A stretch of 64,000 nt of DNA, from positions 62,001-126,000 of the forward strand of contig JBLWGC010000185.1 of NCBI GenBank assembly GCA_048772705.1, read 5' to 3'. Every line of letters starts with the position of its first letter. Positions within the stretch are counted from its first letter, which is position 1. This stretch comes from Leidyana gryllorum EB-2025a (taxonomy: Eukaryota > Apicomplexa). The notes beneath the pieces were generated by a model, which worked only from the letters and a program-made list of their open reading frames with translations, was not told the origin of the DNA and ran no database searches. A program made the translations under genes and the position numbers. This document shows positions 9,201-20,740 of the stretch, one piece after another.

Positions 9201-11020
9201 ATGGCAGGCAGGAAAGCCCCCAAATCGGGGAAGTCAAAGAAGGCTCTCGCCAAAGACTTAGTCAAGAAGACCGCCAAGAAACTCAAGAAACTGCAACCAG
9301 CCAATCAAATCGACTTTGACCGTCTCACCTCACTCAAGAAACTCAACTACCAAGATGCCCACACCACCAAAAATGCTAAAGCGGCAAACGCCGATATAGA
9401 AACTCAGCGAACCGTTCACCTCGTCGTCGGAAACCGATCCTGGCCATCACTCCTCAACCTACTCAAAGATGGACTACCCATCAAAAGAATCGAAGCTCTC
9501 ACAGGCATCATGCACCTCATCATTGAGACACCACCCTCCGTCGCCCTCATTGGACCACAACTCTTACAAGCCTTGACCCTCAGGCTCATCGATGATCACG
9601 ATCTCGTTCGTCAATACGCCATCGACGTCGTAGCCGCCGTACTCAAAGCCCTCGAAGAACACGGAGCCCCAGGAGCCATGGAGGCCTTCGGACAAACCAA
9701 TAAATCACTCCTTTGGCTCCAATTGAGAACCATCATGTCCCATATACAACCCCTCAAACGACTAGAGGGCATCAAATTGCTTCATATCTGGCTACGCAGC
9801 GCCACTCCTTCGCTCTTCCAAGATCGCGCATTCATTTTAAGGGTAAGCCGCAGCCTTCAAAGCTCTCACCATATCCTTATCGCTCACAGATATTCCCAAT
9901 GATCTTGTCCCACCTTCCAATCGGGTTGAAACCGGGAAACCTCAAAGGGAAGACCAAAAATGCTGAACAGCAGACCCGGTCCCTCACCATATGGGATGAC
10001 GCTTTTCAGCCTGTCACATCACGCTGGGGACCTATCGTCGCCGCCAATCTTCTCTACCTCTTCTGGGATATGACACGCCCACACCGCGCTTCCGGAGCCC
10101 CTTTTGGAGCCGCCGATGGAGGTCTGGTAACTCAGGTACCTTTTGGGGAGACCCTGGAGCTGGTGCTCAGGCCCAAGTACGAAGCGGAAGAAGAGTGTGT
10201 GCACACGCGAGACAAGGCGCACTGCTATACAATCATGGAGTATGCTGCTAATCTCGTCAGATCCGCCTTGGCAACAGCCGAAGATCCCCAATATCGGAAA
10301 TTAGGTGGCAACAAACTCGCCAATATGGCTCTGGTCGGGGTCTGCATCATGCGGTGGGTGGTCGCCCTTCTCATGCTCAGGTGCAATGTCGCAAGTGATC
10401 GCGTGGATGTAGTGGCTTCGCCCATTGCGAGAACCACCGCCAGTGTCAGACTGGCAACACTGCTGTTCAGGAAACCAGAAGAGAAGGGTTACGTGTCGAC
10501 CGCAGAGTTCTTTGAACACGGACGCCGAGGAAGTATGTTTTTGCAGTGCGTAGCAGATTTGGTCAGGGCTGCTTCCGTGCGTAAGGGTGAGACTGCTGCA
10601 TCCCGAGTTGGTTTAGAGGTCGAAGTTCTCTTGTTGGAGCTACTACTCTGTGAAGACGAGTCTACTATTAGTGGCGGTCGATCTCATCTGGCTTTGAGGT
10701 CAAAAGCAGAGGCCATCGCTGTGACTCTGGCAGATGCTCGGAAAGCCCAGAAGCTCGAGACCGCATCCTCTCCCACTGGAGTATCGACTAACATTAATAG
10801 TAGCGAGTGGGTAGACAGGGACGTAGCAGCCGAGCTTCCCAGCCCGGCACCTCTCACTGGGGAGGTTCTAAAGACTTGTTTTGATGGAAGGGCTTTGCTA
10901 CAGGGCATGGAGGCTGGGGGAGAAGAACATACTCTGAGGTGGCTCGATCAGTGTCGCCCTTTTTTGTCTCGCAGCCAGACGAGTGACACCGACGAAACTG
11001 ACATTGAAGTTGAAGCGTGA
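9201..11020 (+). CDS. IPI1: Pre-rRNA processing factor IPI1/TEX10-like (Rix1 complex)
   Basis: Component of the Rix1/PELP1 complex that acts in 60S ribosomal subunit maturation in the nucleus. Exons 9201-9842 and 9890-11020, 590 residues. It begins with a Lys-rich nuclear tail (MAGRKAPKSGKSKKALAKDL), then the armadillo-like IPI1 domain: LLNLLKDGLPIKRIEALTGI, LTLRLIDDHDLVRQYAID and LRTIMSHIQPLKRLEGIKLL, which fit the family pattern of one helical repeat followed by the conserved 'shared-surface' helix. The C-terminal half is diverged. A second open frame downstream (11076-11304) could belong to an alternative 3' end. It is divergent from the surface-protein gene and convergent with the DDX42-like gene. 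Family assignment is good for residues 1-230 and weaker after that. Confidence 0.82.
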
Positions 11021-11440
11021 CTACCGGAGGTAAGGGGCTGAGGGGGCACTGCTGATAGTCTCTGGTCACTTGTAGAAAATCGGTATCTAACAAATTCGCA
11101 CCAAGCCTGAACGGAATCTTCCGCCCGTTGACGCCGGAAGAAGGCCCACCAGCACGGTCATACATCACAAAGAGGATCTCACATGCGATCTCAGATAGAA
11201 GATTAGCTTTTCGACCCTCATTGTCAGACGAGCAAAGCTCGCTGTCAGGAGTTCGAAGTGATTCAGGATTGCATCATGCGTCTCGAACATTTGAACATAT
11301 ATAATATGAACATTACTGGCGAACAATGGGTAGAGAAAGTGTAAAACAAAATCAAATAAGTGAGCAAAGACGAATCGGTCAACTGGAAGTACAATGTAAA
11401 TTTGTGCTATACAAATATATTTTTGTTGGGTTGGGTCGCG
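11021..11440. other. 420-bp convergent intergenic region with a possible extra exon
   Basis: GTAAGG at about 11030 and TTGTAG ending at 11075 look like a 45-bp intron just after the IPI1 stop. The following frame, 11076-11304, is open for about 75 codons (contains FRPLTPEEGPPARSYITKRI). It joins IPI1 only if a further small intron near 10960 shifts the frame, so I leave it out of the gene. The rest, from about 11305 to 11440, is A/T-rich and holds nothing I recognise. Confidence 0.35.
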
Positions 11441-14400
11441 TCATGGAGGAGCAGCGGTTTGAGCCTGAGCCTGAGCTGCTTGGCGTTGAGCCTTGAAGGC
11501 TAACAGATTGGCTTGTCGTCTAGCTCGTAATTTGACAGGATCGAGAATTGGGGCCGCAGACAACTTGGACGGATCTGGTGAAGGCTCTGGTGCTGGATGA
11601 ACGGCTGCTTCCTTTATAGTATTGGCATCGTTGGTCTCAGTCCCTCTGACGAAGACTAGTGCAGCATTGCTTGTGACAGGCATGGTGGCCTTTCGGACAC
11701 CAGTACGGTGTTTAGTCGCAAAACACGAGGTTTGAACGGGATCAGGTCTCTCACGCGGGAGCAGCGGTACTGATTCCAACAAAGATTTACGATACCCAGC
11801 TGCTCAGCACAATATGAGATCAGTAGTAGATCCAAAACCGCGAACTTACGATACTTGAATGCGAGATCATCCAGCGTCTTGGGGACAGCCCGCCGACCAA
11901 CAGCACGAGTGTATGCTTCGGCTATGTATGCTGCTACCTTCTCACTGTCATTATGCAACAAAGTGTAGATATGAGCCCGCTTGTTCTGCTCGTCTATTAC
12001 TGTAGAGGGCAGAGCTTCGGCAGAGGCAAAGGTTGATCGCCACACAAACTCGTACGCTGTCTTTGGCGGATCGTAGCTGATCACCGCCGCGAATTTTATG
12101 CGCCGCAGCATCTTGAGAGCCATAGCCGTTGTAGTGACCACCACATCTGACGACAGAGTTTCCGGTGTTGGCAAGCTGGCATCGGGGAGTAAATGGGTCG
12201 TTGAGGCACAGAACGGTAGTAGCAAGCCCACAATGTCACTGCACCGGGGATGCGATGCCCCAAAGATCAATATACGCCCGTACGGCTGGAACTTGGGGGC
12301 ATTCTGGCCTGCGCGAACGGAGACACACGATGTGACAAACACCACACATATTGATGCAGTACTTACTTAACCAAGCAAATTTCTTCTCCTCGCTCCCTTT
12401 CACGAGGAAGCGGTGCTCCGTGTTGTCTTCCACGCGGAAAGCGTCATGTGAATCAATTCGAACTGTTACGGGACGGTTGAAAGCCTCCCGCACGAACTGT
12501 TCAACCAGTGCATCTTGCGCGCTCGAGATCACCAGCAGTTGCTTGTCCTCTCGCGTTTGACTCAACACCACATGAGCAATGGACGCGTCGTATTCGAGTG
12601 TCCCGCCGATATCGGCGAATACCAGAAAGCTCACATCCTCCAGTGGCAATCTCTCTACAATGAGGAGTCAAGTCAAAGGTCATCGAGTAGGAGCAGTAGG
12701 ATGGCATCTTTCATGTGTCATCCCGCGGACGTCAATATCAAGTCGCGTTCAGCTTACCATTATCAATGGCCCAGAGCCCAAGCACTGCCTCGGCCGACCC
12801 CACCACCATCAGAGTCTCACCGGTGGTGAGATATTGGGACAGTGGGGTGTCTGTGGTCACACAGGCGATATCGATCCCATGAGACGGTCCATCACATATT
12901 GCATTCCATCGCTTCAAGGCGCTGCACAACTGTTCAGCGGCTTTGTCAGTCGAGCAAATGAAAAGAGAGATGGGCGATTTGACCCAGTGACATCCAGAAG
13001 TCGCAAGCTGAAGAGGGAATGGAGAGTGAGACACAATTGGCTCTTCGGCTGTCGGAAGCCAATGTGGAAGAGAGCCCCACCTGTTGAAGCAGATGATCGA
13101 TGGGAGCCAAAGCTCCCAGAAAGAGCGAGAAGGCATAGTCGTCCAGTTCCCAGTCCCCCAAACCGCCTCCCGAGAGAAGGCCAGAGTCGTCATAAGGGGG
13201 TGGGACCAGAACACTGCAATTGCGGCCGGAGGCCAGAAGGGGCAACAACTGGCACTCCAAAGGACTGGGGACCAACTTTTGGGCAGCACGTTGCTTTAAA
13301 AGCGTGCGTAATATAGAATTGGGACCCTAGCGCCTGGTAGGGACAGGAAGAATGTAGGCCACTCACCAGGGGAGCCAAGGTAGACTCCAAGTGACCATAA
13401 TCACTTATGAGTTTGGGGACATTGAGACCAGATGTCATTATGCGGAGGTCTCTACGGATACGAGCAATGCGCTCGAATGAGGTCGCAGTAAGGTCAGGCG
13501 ACTCCAGATACCAAGGCTTCAGAGAGGCATGAGAAAACAGAATACCATTATAGAAGACACCAGCAGACAAACACAACTAAGCTTCCATGGGTCGGTCGTC
13601 AAGTCTGCACCGGCCGAACAACTGATGCCCCCCAACGCCACCCGTAGAGTTCACACTCACCTTCTCAATTCGAGGCAGTCTAGACGGACGTTGACGCTCG
13701 CTGGTCATCTGCTCCCAGTCAAACGAAGAAGGTATTTTGGGGTAACGTGTGGAAGAAGGCGCTGGCAAGTGGCCATGAGTACTTTCGCGCTGCGGAAAAA
13801 GAAGGTGTGAGTGGCAGCGATTGATAGCACGATGCACATTAACGCCCGCACAGTAGTCTCAGACTCGATGCACAGCGCACGATCGTTCGTCGATCGATTA
13901 CTTGAGTGTGCATCATCATAGTGCACATGGTGAGTTGAGTACAGAGACGGGTGCAGCTGGCTGCCGCTATGGATTGCGGATTCGTGTGGCTCACCTTTCT
14001 TGGCGAGTCGTCTTCACTGCTTTCCACTTCTGGAACGAAAGGTTCTGAGGTGGGTTCGGCCGTACGTGCCATCTTGCTTCTTCGTCCCATTTGCATGAGT
14101 TTCCGGAGTTCTTCTGGGGTTATTTCTGCTTCCGCATCGCCTTCGCCGCCGCTGTCGCTAGAGTTGTCATCGGAGTGAGGTCTCTTCTTAGCGAGATGCT
14201 CATAGAGGTCGGCAACATCCCCTCTGCCTGCGTCTTCGATTTTATCCATGAGCTCTTCTTCATTAGGTCTGGATGCTCGTTTACTATCTCCAGCAGCTTG
14301 TTCGGCAGCAAGGTTCTTCATGAAAGCATCTAAGGGGTCTTCTTCAGCGTTATCATTTTGGTCATCAGTCTCATCATTGGTCGCTGGTTTGTTAGTCAAT

Positions 14401-14459
14401 TCTTCCTCTTCATTGAACCAAGCCTCTTCGTCTTCTTGCTCCCGCCCCCTGGCATCCAT
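11441..14459 (-). CDS. DDX42-type DEAD-box protein with all catalytic motifs lost
   Basis: Eight exons (5' to 3'): 13995-14459, 13661-13789, 13367-13516, 13081-13293, 12758-13007, 12367-12654, 11850-12308, 11441-11799; 770 residues, all phases consistent. The family is set by the acidic N-terminus with DPLDAFM, the pre-Q segment IEKPWYLESPDL (compare FEKNFYxE in DDX42), NVPKLISDY, PSPLECQLLPLLASGRN, DVSFLVFADIGG, RILIFG and the C-terminal LDDLAFKYPGYRKS. Every ATPase/helicase motif is replaced: no GxGKT after ASGRN, ADIG where DEAD should be, SSA for SAT, and WRSTF for HRxGR. In animals DDX42 binds SF3b of the U2 snRNP; here only a scaffold role is possible. The splice site before PWYLES is chosen by homology; an 84-bp intron is the alternative. 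Confidence 0.82.
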
Positions 14460-14480
14460 AGTGAGCAAAAATTGTGAGAA
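14460..14480. promoter_or_regulatory. 21-bp gap between divergent start codons (DDX42-like / EGF protein)
   Basis: Read on the minus strand the gap contains AATTTTTGCTCACT directly before the DDX42-like ATG. The reverse reading CAAAAATTG precedes the EGF-protein ATG. Confidence 0.55.
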
Positions 14481-17400
14481 ATGAACCTTCGGTCTGTAAT
14501 GGTATTTATCGCACCTTATTGGTTTGGCTTAGGATTGGTTTGCAAAGATGACATGTCAGAACTCTATGGCGGGGGCGGTATGGCACTGCCGGAGTTACAA
14601 TTAGACGGCAAGAGACGAGTCCTATCAGCACTCACACCGCCTCCTTCTGTCCACCAAAGCTTATCAACGGAATTGGATGTGTTGATTCCGGTGCTGCTCG
14701 ATGCGATTTCTCTGATTGATCAAATGGGCCTCCCCCCGTCAGAGGCGCTCCCACACTATTTGGATCCCGTATTGGCTGACAGTCTATTGACCATTCTGAA
14801 CCCGCTGAGCGAAGCTTTCTACCAAGCTGCTCTCCTGGAAACGCTGGATGCGCTCCCCGAGGGCTCTGCGAGAGCTGCCGAGCCTCCCGATATGCCCCGG
14901 AACGATTCCACTGTGCTTACTGACGGAGAGCGAGCCTTCGTTGAAGAGACTCTTCTACGCGCTCTGTACCAAGCTGTGTGGGACGACGGCATACAGCTGT
15001 TGCCGCGCTCCGTCTCCGATTGGGAACTCGCGCAGAAGGAGTACGAGTTGAATCATCTGAGACTCTTCGTTGACGCTGTTCATCGCGCAGTTCATCGTAT
15101 GAACAATACTTCCACCTCAGAGGCGACGACGCCGGCGGAGCGGCTCTCCGGGCTACGGTTGACCAAACGAGCTGTGGACAATCAGCAAGCGGCCGTCGAT
15201 AAAGTCGTCAGACGACTTCAGCAACAGCAGTCTGGCGGTCCTCTGGGGGCCATAATGGGTCGACTGGGAGGCGGCAATGGTGGTGGACTCTCAAATTTGG
15301 TCCAAAGCTTCGTGGTCAAAGAGCTCGACGGCACCGGTTCCAGAAGTAAAAGTGCTTTCCGAATGGATCCGAGGTGTGACGCGCACGAGAAGGGTACCTG
15401 CTGCTTCTTCGGAGACCTGTGTGATCCGATAGCTCAGTGCGTCGCAGAAACCAATCCCCAGTCATTGGGCGACTTGGCCAAGTTGGTACCACAGTGCATC
15501 TGCCCAGAAGGATTCAAAGGCGATGGACGCAAACGCGGAGACGGATGCGTCAACATTGATGAATGTAAAGAGGGACTCGCCTATTGTGACCAGAAATGCA
15601 TAGATATGGCTCCGGGATACCGCTGTGAGTGCCGTGACGGCTTCAGACTCCAGCCGGACGCCCGAACCTGTCGAGACATTGACGAATGCAAAGAAGGCTT
15701 GCACGATTGCGACGATGTATGTATCAATACCAAAGGAGGTTTTGAGTGTGGATGCTCATCTGGGTACAAACCCGACCCAGCGAACCCACACAAATGCAAT
15801 GATATAGATGAATGTCTTGAAGCCAGCATCAGTAATCGCGAACTGTGTCAGTTCATGGATATGTGTACCAATCTACCCGGGTCATATAGCTGCTGGTGCC
15901 CCCAGGGGACTATGCCGGACCCAGACAGTCCCGGTGCGTGCATTGATATTGATGAATGCACTGACTTGGATGAGGACCCCTGCCCCAATAGTCGTGGCGG
16001 CGGCGGCACATTTGATCCTGCCGCCCCGACACAATGGTGCGAGAATGTGTATGGTGGCTACAACTGTATGTGTCTCCCCGGTCTTAAGGAAGCCAAGACA
16101 ACAGCCCCTGATCCTTTGCGAGATCTGCGACCACGTGAAATTAGCGCTTACGACGGACGCGAAATTGATTTACGTCAACAACAGTCAGTAATTCGAGCTT
16201 CTGAGTTGTTGTGTGCTGATATCGACGAGTGCCGTGAGGATGCACACATGTGTCCAGGTGACGATGTACAATGTGTTAACGAATATCGATCTGCTTTTTG
16301 TCGATGTTTGGAGCCCGGAAAGCAGTGGAACGCTTCAACCAAACGTTGTTACAAAGACATCACGTGTCGTGCCGATACTTGTGGTACAGACCCTAATTCA
16401 ATGTGTGTCCAGTATGATGACGATTTTGAATGCACTTGCCGTGAAGGCTTCCAAGTTGGACGCCACACGGCTGAAAAGTCTGAGTTTAGCTGCGAAGATG
16501 TCAATGAATGTGCAGCTTCCAATGATATTTGTCCACCGAATTCTACCTGTCAAAACTTGATAGGCACTTACAAATGTGTTTGCGATCATGGATTTCTGCA
16601 AGCCGCTGACGGCACATGTCTGGATATCGATGAATGTGCAGCCGGAGCGTGTGCAGGCCCCTGTCTAAATTTGGACGGAGCTTTCACATGCGGTTGTCCA
16701 CACGGAACAATGGCGAAAGGACGTACAGATCCCACCCAAGTACGAATGTGGTCACTTCTGAACGACAAAATTAATTCGGCGCACTCTCAAGATACGCGAA
16801 TCGCTGCGTTCCATGTTGAGACTCGGGAATCTAAGTTGAGTTGTGAACGTTACGATGTGTGTACAGAATCTGAAGGATTGCTTTGCGGTGCGGGAGCTCA
16901 ATGTCGAGGTACTGAAGGCACCTTCAGCTGTGTCTGTCCCATCGGAACCGAGATGAGGGCCACAAAAGTCAAAGACTATCCGCTATTGGAAGATACACTC
17001 ACCCGTCAGATATCACTCCACATCCGCACTCTTCCATTTGATGCTGTATCCGATCTCGATCCACTGACCCTACTCACTGCCGTAGCCTCCTTAGAGCCTC
17101 CAGCCCCACTATGGAAGATCAACGCTATCCCTTGGCAAGCGTCTTCGCGCTTTCACATTCATCGAACTGAGAAGCAAACAACAGCCTTATTGGATCACCC
17201 TTCCCGTGAGACAATGTTGGCATTATTGCTCGAACTGATCTCCGAAGCTGAAGTGACCTCATGTGAGCCTCGCGACTTGCCCCGAAACAGTTTACCAACT
17301 CGTTTCGCCTTCCTTCTGAGTACTCCACCCCCTGCGCCACACAAGTCGCAATTCCCTCCTCGCACTGTGGCGCCTCCTCCTCCAGTCGCTGCAGCTGTGG

Positions 17401-19028
17401 ACTATGACGGCAACAAGAAGCGACGTCCCAATTCAGGAGGTTTAGTCGGAGGATTACTATCCCAACTCGGACGTTTCACGAAGCCTCAGTCTCCCGTGCG
17501 GCGGGCGAACACCCAACCCATTGTCAATACGGAAGGGTTTCCCTTGGAGGACGTCGACGAGATCGTGGACGAGTCGCTGGAAGCGGCTTTGTCTGATGGA
17601 GAGGTCACATTGGTCGCTGGGCCGGGACAGTTCGGACTGGACGGCCCCAATGGATTGCCACCCCGAACGCCTCGGTACCTCTACGACGACATTGGCGGAG
17701 CTGTGGCTTTGAATGTGTCTGAAGTGCGTTTGGCCGATCGCAAGCGGACTCGCAAACTCCGGGAGTTCTTGGAGACTCGATTAAAGCGCGCCGAGGGCTC
17801 ACTTAACGTTGTCGATGTACACCGTCGTCTCAACTATTTGTCATCGTCCACTACGCCCTCTGATGTCGGGAGCGACGAGATGAACGGCAACGATAGCCAA
17901 ACTGAGACGAGGAAGTCTGAGGGTTGGAACGCCTATTGGCTGTTGGAACGTGTGATAGGCCCAAATGCGACGGCCTCCGTGAAACCTTTAGTCTCAGACG
18001 TGATGGATTTGTGGAAGTCATCGGGAGACACAATGGCACTGATGCGCAAAGCGGCTCGGGTGGTGTCGGATATAACCAAAACGGACGAGGAGTGTGAGGG
18101 GGGCGAGAAGAAGTGTAGCGGGTGGTCGAACTTTTACGAAGAGGTCAAATCGTATGTCAAATCCTCAGAGTTTTACGCGGTGGAGGAGAAGACTGTGGAA
18201 TCTTTGACAGAATATCTGCAGCGAAGTGGATCTGTGGCCTCAAATGGCGGTGGTGATAATGATGACAGCCGCACCATCGAGGCGTTACTGCTGACGACAA
18301 TTCTGGAGCATTTGAGTCGGGCTGTGCCCGAACTCGGGTTGCTGACGCGTCCGCTGATGGAGCTTAGTCGACTGCAGCAGACAGAGTCGACGGCTTCGGG
18401 ATCTTCTGAGAGCCACGGTGTGTCTGAGGTGATGAGCGATCTTTTGCGGAATCAGACCATTGGACGCGAACTTCCGATACTGAGACTGGCCACAGCCGAC
18501 GAAAAGGGAGTGGAGCGGCTGCGTAGAGCGGTTCGCGCTTTGATGGAGAGTGGAGGTGGCGATCGGGCGGTACCACACACCGTACAGACGATATTGGAGA
18601 ATGGTCCAAATGGAACGGGCCCGTTGTTGAAAGAGGGAATGTTGAGAGCGGTTCATTCTGAAGGTATTGAGGATCTGATTGTGACAACGACAAAGATGTG
18701 GACGAGCGATGAAGTTATCAAATCTCTGGGTGGCGGTGGCGATAAGAACGGGACGGCGACGCGCGCTCTGTTTGGAAGAATGAACAATATCGCAGCTTTA
18801 ATCACTTTGGTTCCGAACCGAATGCTCCGACCATCGGGTCCTTTCCGAAACATTGTGAGCTCTCTTATGGGAGGCTTTGAATTACTGAATGGGAAGAATA
18901 ACAACAGTACACAAGACGGCGGTATGGTGAAGCAGTTGGTCCAATCGTTGGTTCCCGGGGGTGGCGGTGGGCGAATGATATCACCGAAACCCATTCGGAA
19001 GATTGGAGATGCGACTGCTGCTGATTGA
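14481..19028 (+). CDS. Large secreted protein with calcium-binding EGF repeats
   Basis: Single intronless exon, 1515 residues. It starts MNLRSVMVFIAPYWFGLGLV, a signal-peptide-like N-terminus. Residues ~1-290 are helical and Leu-rich. Residues ~295-830 hold about nine to ten EGF modules, many with the calcium-binding start D-I-D-E-C and the C-x-C-x-x-G-[FY] end (for example YRCECRDGF, YKCVCDHGF). Two modules carry insertions at about 16000-16200 and 16740-16850. The remaining ~680 residues are unlike any domain I know. They contain a Gly/Asn-rich linker and conserved-looking helices and end KIGDATAAD, with no transmembrane helix or GPI tail. It is probably an extracellular or wall/adhesion protein. 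The absence of introns over 4.5 kb is unusual here. Confidence 0.88.
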   Translation: MNLRSVMVFIAPYWFGLGLVCKDDMSELYGGGGMALPELQLDGKRRVLSALTPPPSVHQSLSTELDVLIPVLLDAISLIDQMGLPPSEALPHYLDPVLADSLLTILNPLSEAFYQAALLETLDALPEGSARAAEPPDMPRNDSTVLTDGERAFVEETLLRALYQAVWDDGIQLLPRSVSDWELAQKEYELNHLRLFVDAVHRAVHRMNNTSTSEATTPAERLSGLRLTKRAVDNQQAAVDKVVRRLQQQQSGGPLGAIMGRLGGGNGGGLSNLVQSFVVKELDGTGSRSKSAFRMDPRCDAHEKGTCCFFGDLCDPIAQCVAETNPQSLGDLAKLVPQCICPEGFKGDGRKRGDGCVNIDECKEGLAYCDQKCIDMAPGYRCECRDGFRLQPDARTCRDIDECKEGLHDCDDVCINTKGGFECGCSSGYKPDPANPHKCNDIDECLEASISNRELCQFMDMCTNLPGSYSCWCPQGTMPDPDSPGACIDIDECTDLDEDPCPNSRGGGGTFDPAAPTQWCENVYGGYNCMCLPGLKEAKTTAPDPLRDLRPREISAYDGREIDLRQQQSVIRASELLCADIDECREDAHMCPGDDVQCVNEYRSAFCRCLEPGKQWNASTKRCYKDITCRADTCGTDPNSMCVQYDDDFECTCREGFQVGRHTAEKSEFSCEDVNECAASNDICPPNSTCQNLIGTYKCVCDHGFLQAADGTCLDIDECAAGACAGPCLNLDGAFTCGCPHGTMAKGRTDPTQVRMWSLLNDKINSAHSQDTRIAAFHVETRESKLSCERYDVCTESEGLLCGAGAQCRGTEGTFSCVCPIGTEMRATKVKDYPLLEDTLTRQISLHIRTLPFDAVSDLDPLTLLTAVASLEPPAPLWKINAIPWQASSRFHIHRTEKQTTALLDHPSRETMLALLLELISEAEVTSCEPRDLPRNSLPTRFAFLLSTPPPAPHKSQFPPRTVAPPPPVAAAVDYDGNKKRRPNSGGLVGGLLSQLGRFTKPQSPVRRANTQPIVNTEGFPLEDVDEIVDESLEAALSDGEVTLVAGPGQFGLDGPNGLPPRTPRYLYDDIGGAVALNVSEVRLADRKRTRKLREFLETRLKRAEGSLNVVDVHRRLNYLSSSTTPSDVGSDEMNGNDSQTETRKSEGWNAYWLLERVIGPNATASVKPLVSDVMDLWKSSGDTMALMRKAARVVSDITKTDEECEGGEKKCSGWSNFYEEVKSYVKSSEFYAVEEKTVESLTEYLQRSGSVASNGGGDNDDSRTIEALLLTTILEHLSRAVPELGLLTRPLMELSRLQQTESTASGSSESHGVSEVMSDLLRNQTIGRELPILRLATADEKGVERLRRAVRALMESGGGDRAVPHTVQTILENGPNGTGPLLKEGMLRAVHSEGIEDLIVTTTKMWTSDEVIKSLGGGGDKNGTATRALFGRMNNIAALITLVPNRMLRPSGPFRNIVSSLMGGFELLNGKNNNSTQDGGMVKQLVQSLVPGGGGGRMISPKPIRKIGDATAAD

Positions 19029-19044
19029 GACGTCAGTCAGTCAG

Positions 19045-20636
19045 TCAGTCATCACCTTTGGGGTCGTAGATGAGAGTGTGTGCTGCAACTAATGGCAGTG
19101 GGTACTCTGTGGTGGGTTTTGTGAGTTCGACCACAGTGTTGCCGATAGTGGTTGTGAGTGTATCTGGGGATGGACGAACCGCAATCCGATCGAATAACTG
19201 AGAGAGAAAGCGATATGACCTCTTCTTTGCTGATGTGTATGTGTCTCACCTGGTTGGGTCTTTCGCCTCGCATATACACCGAGGGTCGCATGTAGAGGTC
19301 CCGTCTCCGATAGACGCGTTCCATATCTGCAGCGTTTTGAGAGAGAGAGCCGAGTATCTCGACATCGCGAGTGGCTTCTGTGGTAATGGGGTCCGGGGGC
19401 ATGGGGCCCTGATCCGGGTAGAGGGCTCGAAGTCGAGGATTGTCATCCACTAGATTGAGTTCGCGGGCGTTGCTGAGTGTGGTGAGTTCTCTGAGCTCTC
19501 TGAGCATTGCACAGGAGCCATAGTACATATCGATCAGGAAGTGTTCGAAAGCCTCAACTCGGTCGGTCAAGTGTGAGACCAAACCCAACTCATTGTCATA
19601 CATTTGTATTTCACTCTTCATCCCGGCAACCATTGCATAGAGATCTTTGATATTCTCCTCTGTAACATTGAGACGTTGATGTTCTCTCAGGAGTTCGTGA
19701 GACACTCGGTCGAAAGGCAGCGATAACAGCTGAGCCTTGTGAGTCTTGCGAGGAGTCATGATTTCCTTCAGATATGTGGACGCCGGTTCTATGACGGGTT
19801 TGATGGCTGTGAGAGGCTGTGAAACACAGTGCGACGGTGGTGGGACTCACTCTTCCCCGTTGTATTCACATTTTGTTGCAGCCGTCGTCTGTTGGCCATC
19901 TGACGGCTCAGCGGGAGACAGCCGACAAAGTTTTGCTGACGAAGGATTGGGGTACACAACTTGAACTCTTTCTGAGAAACGAACGCGATTGGATATCACA
20001 TCCGGACGCACGACAGACATTACCGAGAGCATTCCCAGAGTGTCTTCGACCACACCGATACAACTTGTCGAGGCCAACTTGAGGTGCCACCGATCTACGG
20101 CCTCCACACACCGGTCGTCAGCGGGACTTGTCCGACTCGGATCGCGTCGAATGCTCCGAAGCAGACTGCCTAAGACTTGAACATTACTGTTCTTCGAATA
20201 GCCGAGTGGAAAGTCAAAACAGTTCACATCGTCCACCGCCATTGTCACCGATCCTCGCCCGTCCCGCTCAAATTGCTCCAGAGTGTACCCCGGCGGAACC
20301 ATTATTGCTGCCATTATAGCTGCCACGGGCGGAGACGACCGAAACGTCATCCCAACCAGTTCGAGACTTATTATACGAACCTTCTCATTCGTCATATAGT
20401 TGTCGTCCGATGATATCGTAACCTTCCCGTGCTTCAAATCCTCCTCTGTCGTCAGATACGATATCAACTGACCGTCCGCCGCATAGAATCCAACCAGTAT
20501 TTCTGCATCACAAAAAGTCTACAACGCTCAACACCCATTACGACCCACCAAAGTCGGTGTCCCAAAGATTCAACGGCACACCCGCGCGCAATGTGAGCCA
20601 CACGGCCTCACTACTGGCCCCTGATTTCTGCTGCAT
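19045..20636 (-). CDS. Unknown conserved-looking protein
   Basis: Four-exon model (5' to 3'): 20549-20636, 19870-20502, 19250-19806, 19045-19197; 476 residues in frame. The start at 20636 (MQQKSGASSE) is uncertain: the frame is open a further ~120 bp upstream without an ATG. The join 19869/19807 uses a GTGAAT donor, chosen because the obvious GTGAGT at 19850 puts the next exon out of phase. The product mixes beta-rich stretches (AVWLTLRAGVPLNLWDTDF, ILVGFYAADGQL) with a helical segment (RLNVTEENIKDLYAMVAGM) and the tail LVAAHTLIYDPKGDD. No membrane segment or catalytic motif is seen and no family recognised. It is divergent from the next gene (104 bp). Confidence 0.6.
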
Positions 20637-20740
20637 GTGATCCACATTAACACGGTGCACCTCCCCATTGGGGGCAGTCGCGGGAAAGATGTGTGGCGTT
20701 CGGCAGAGCGGAAAAGTAACAACATCAGGGAGATAAGAAT

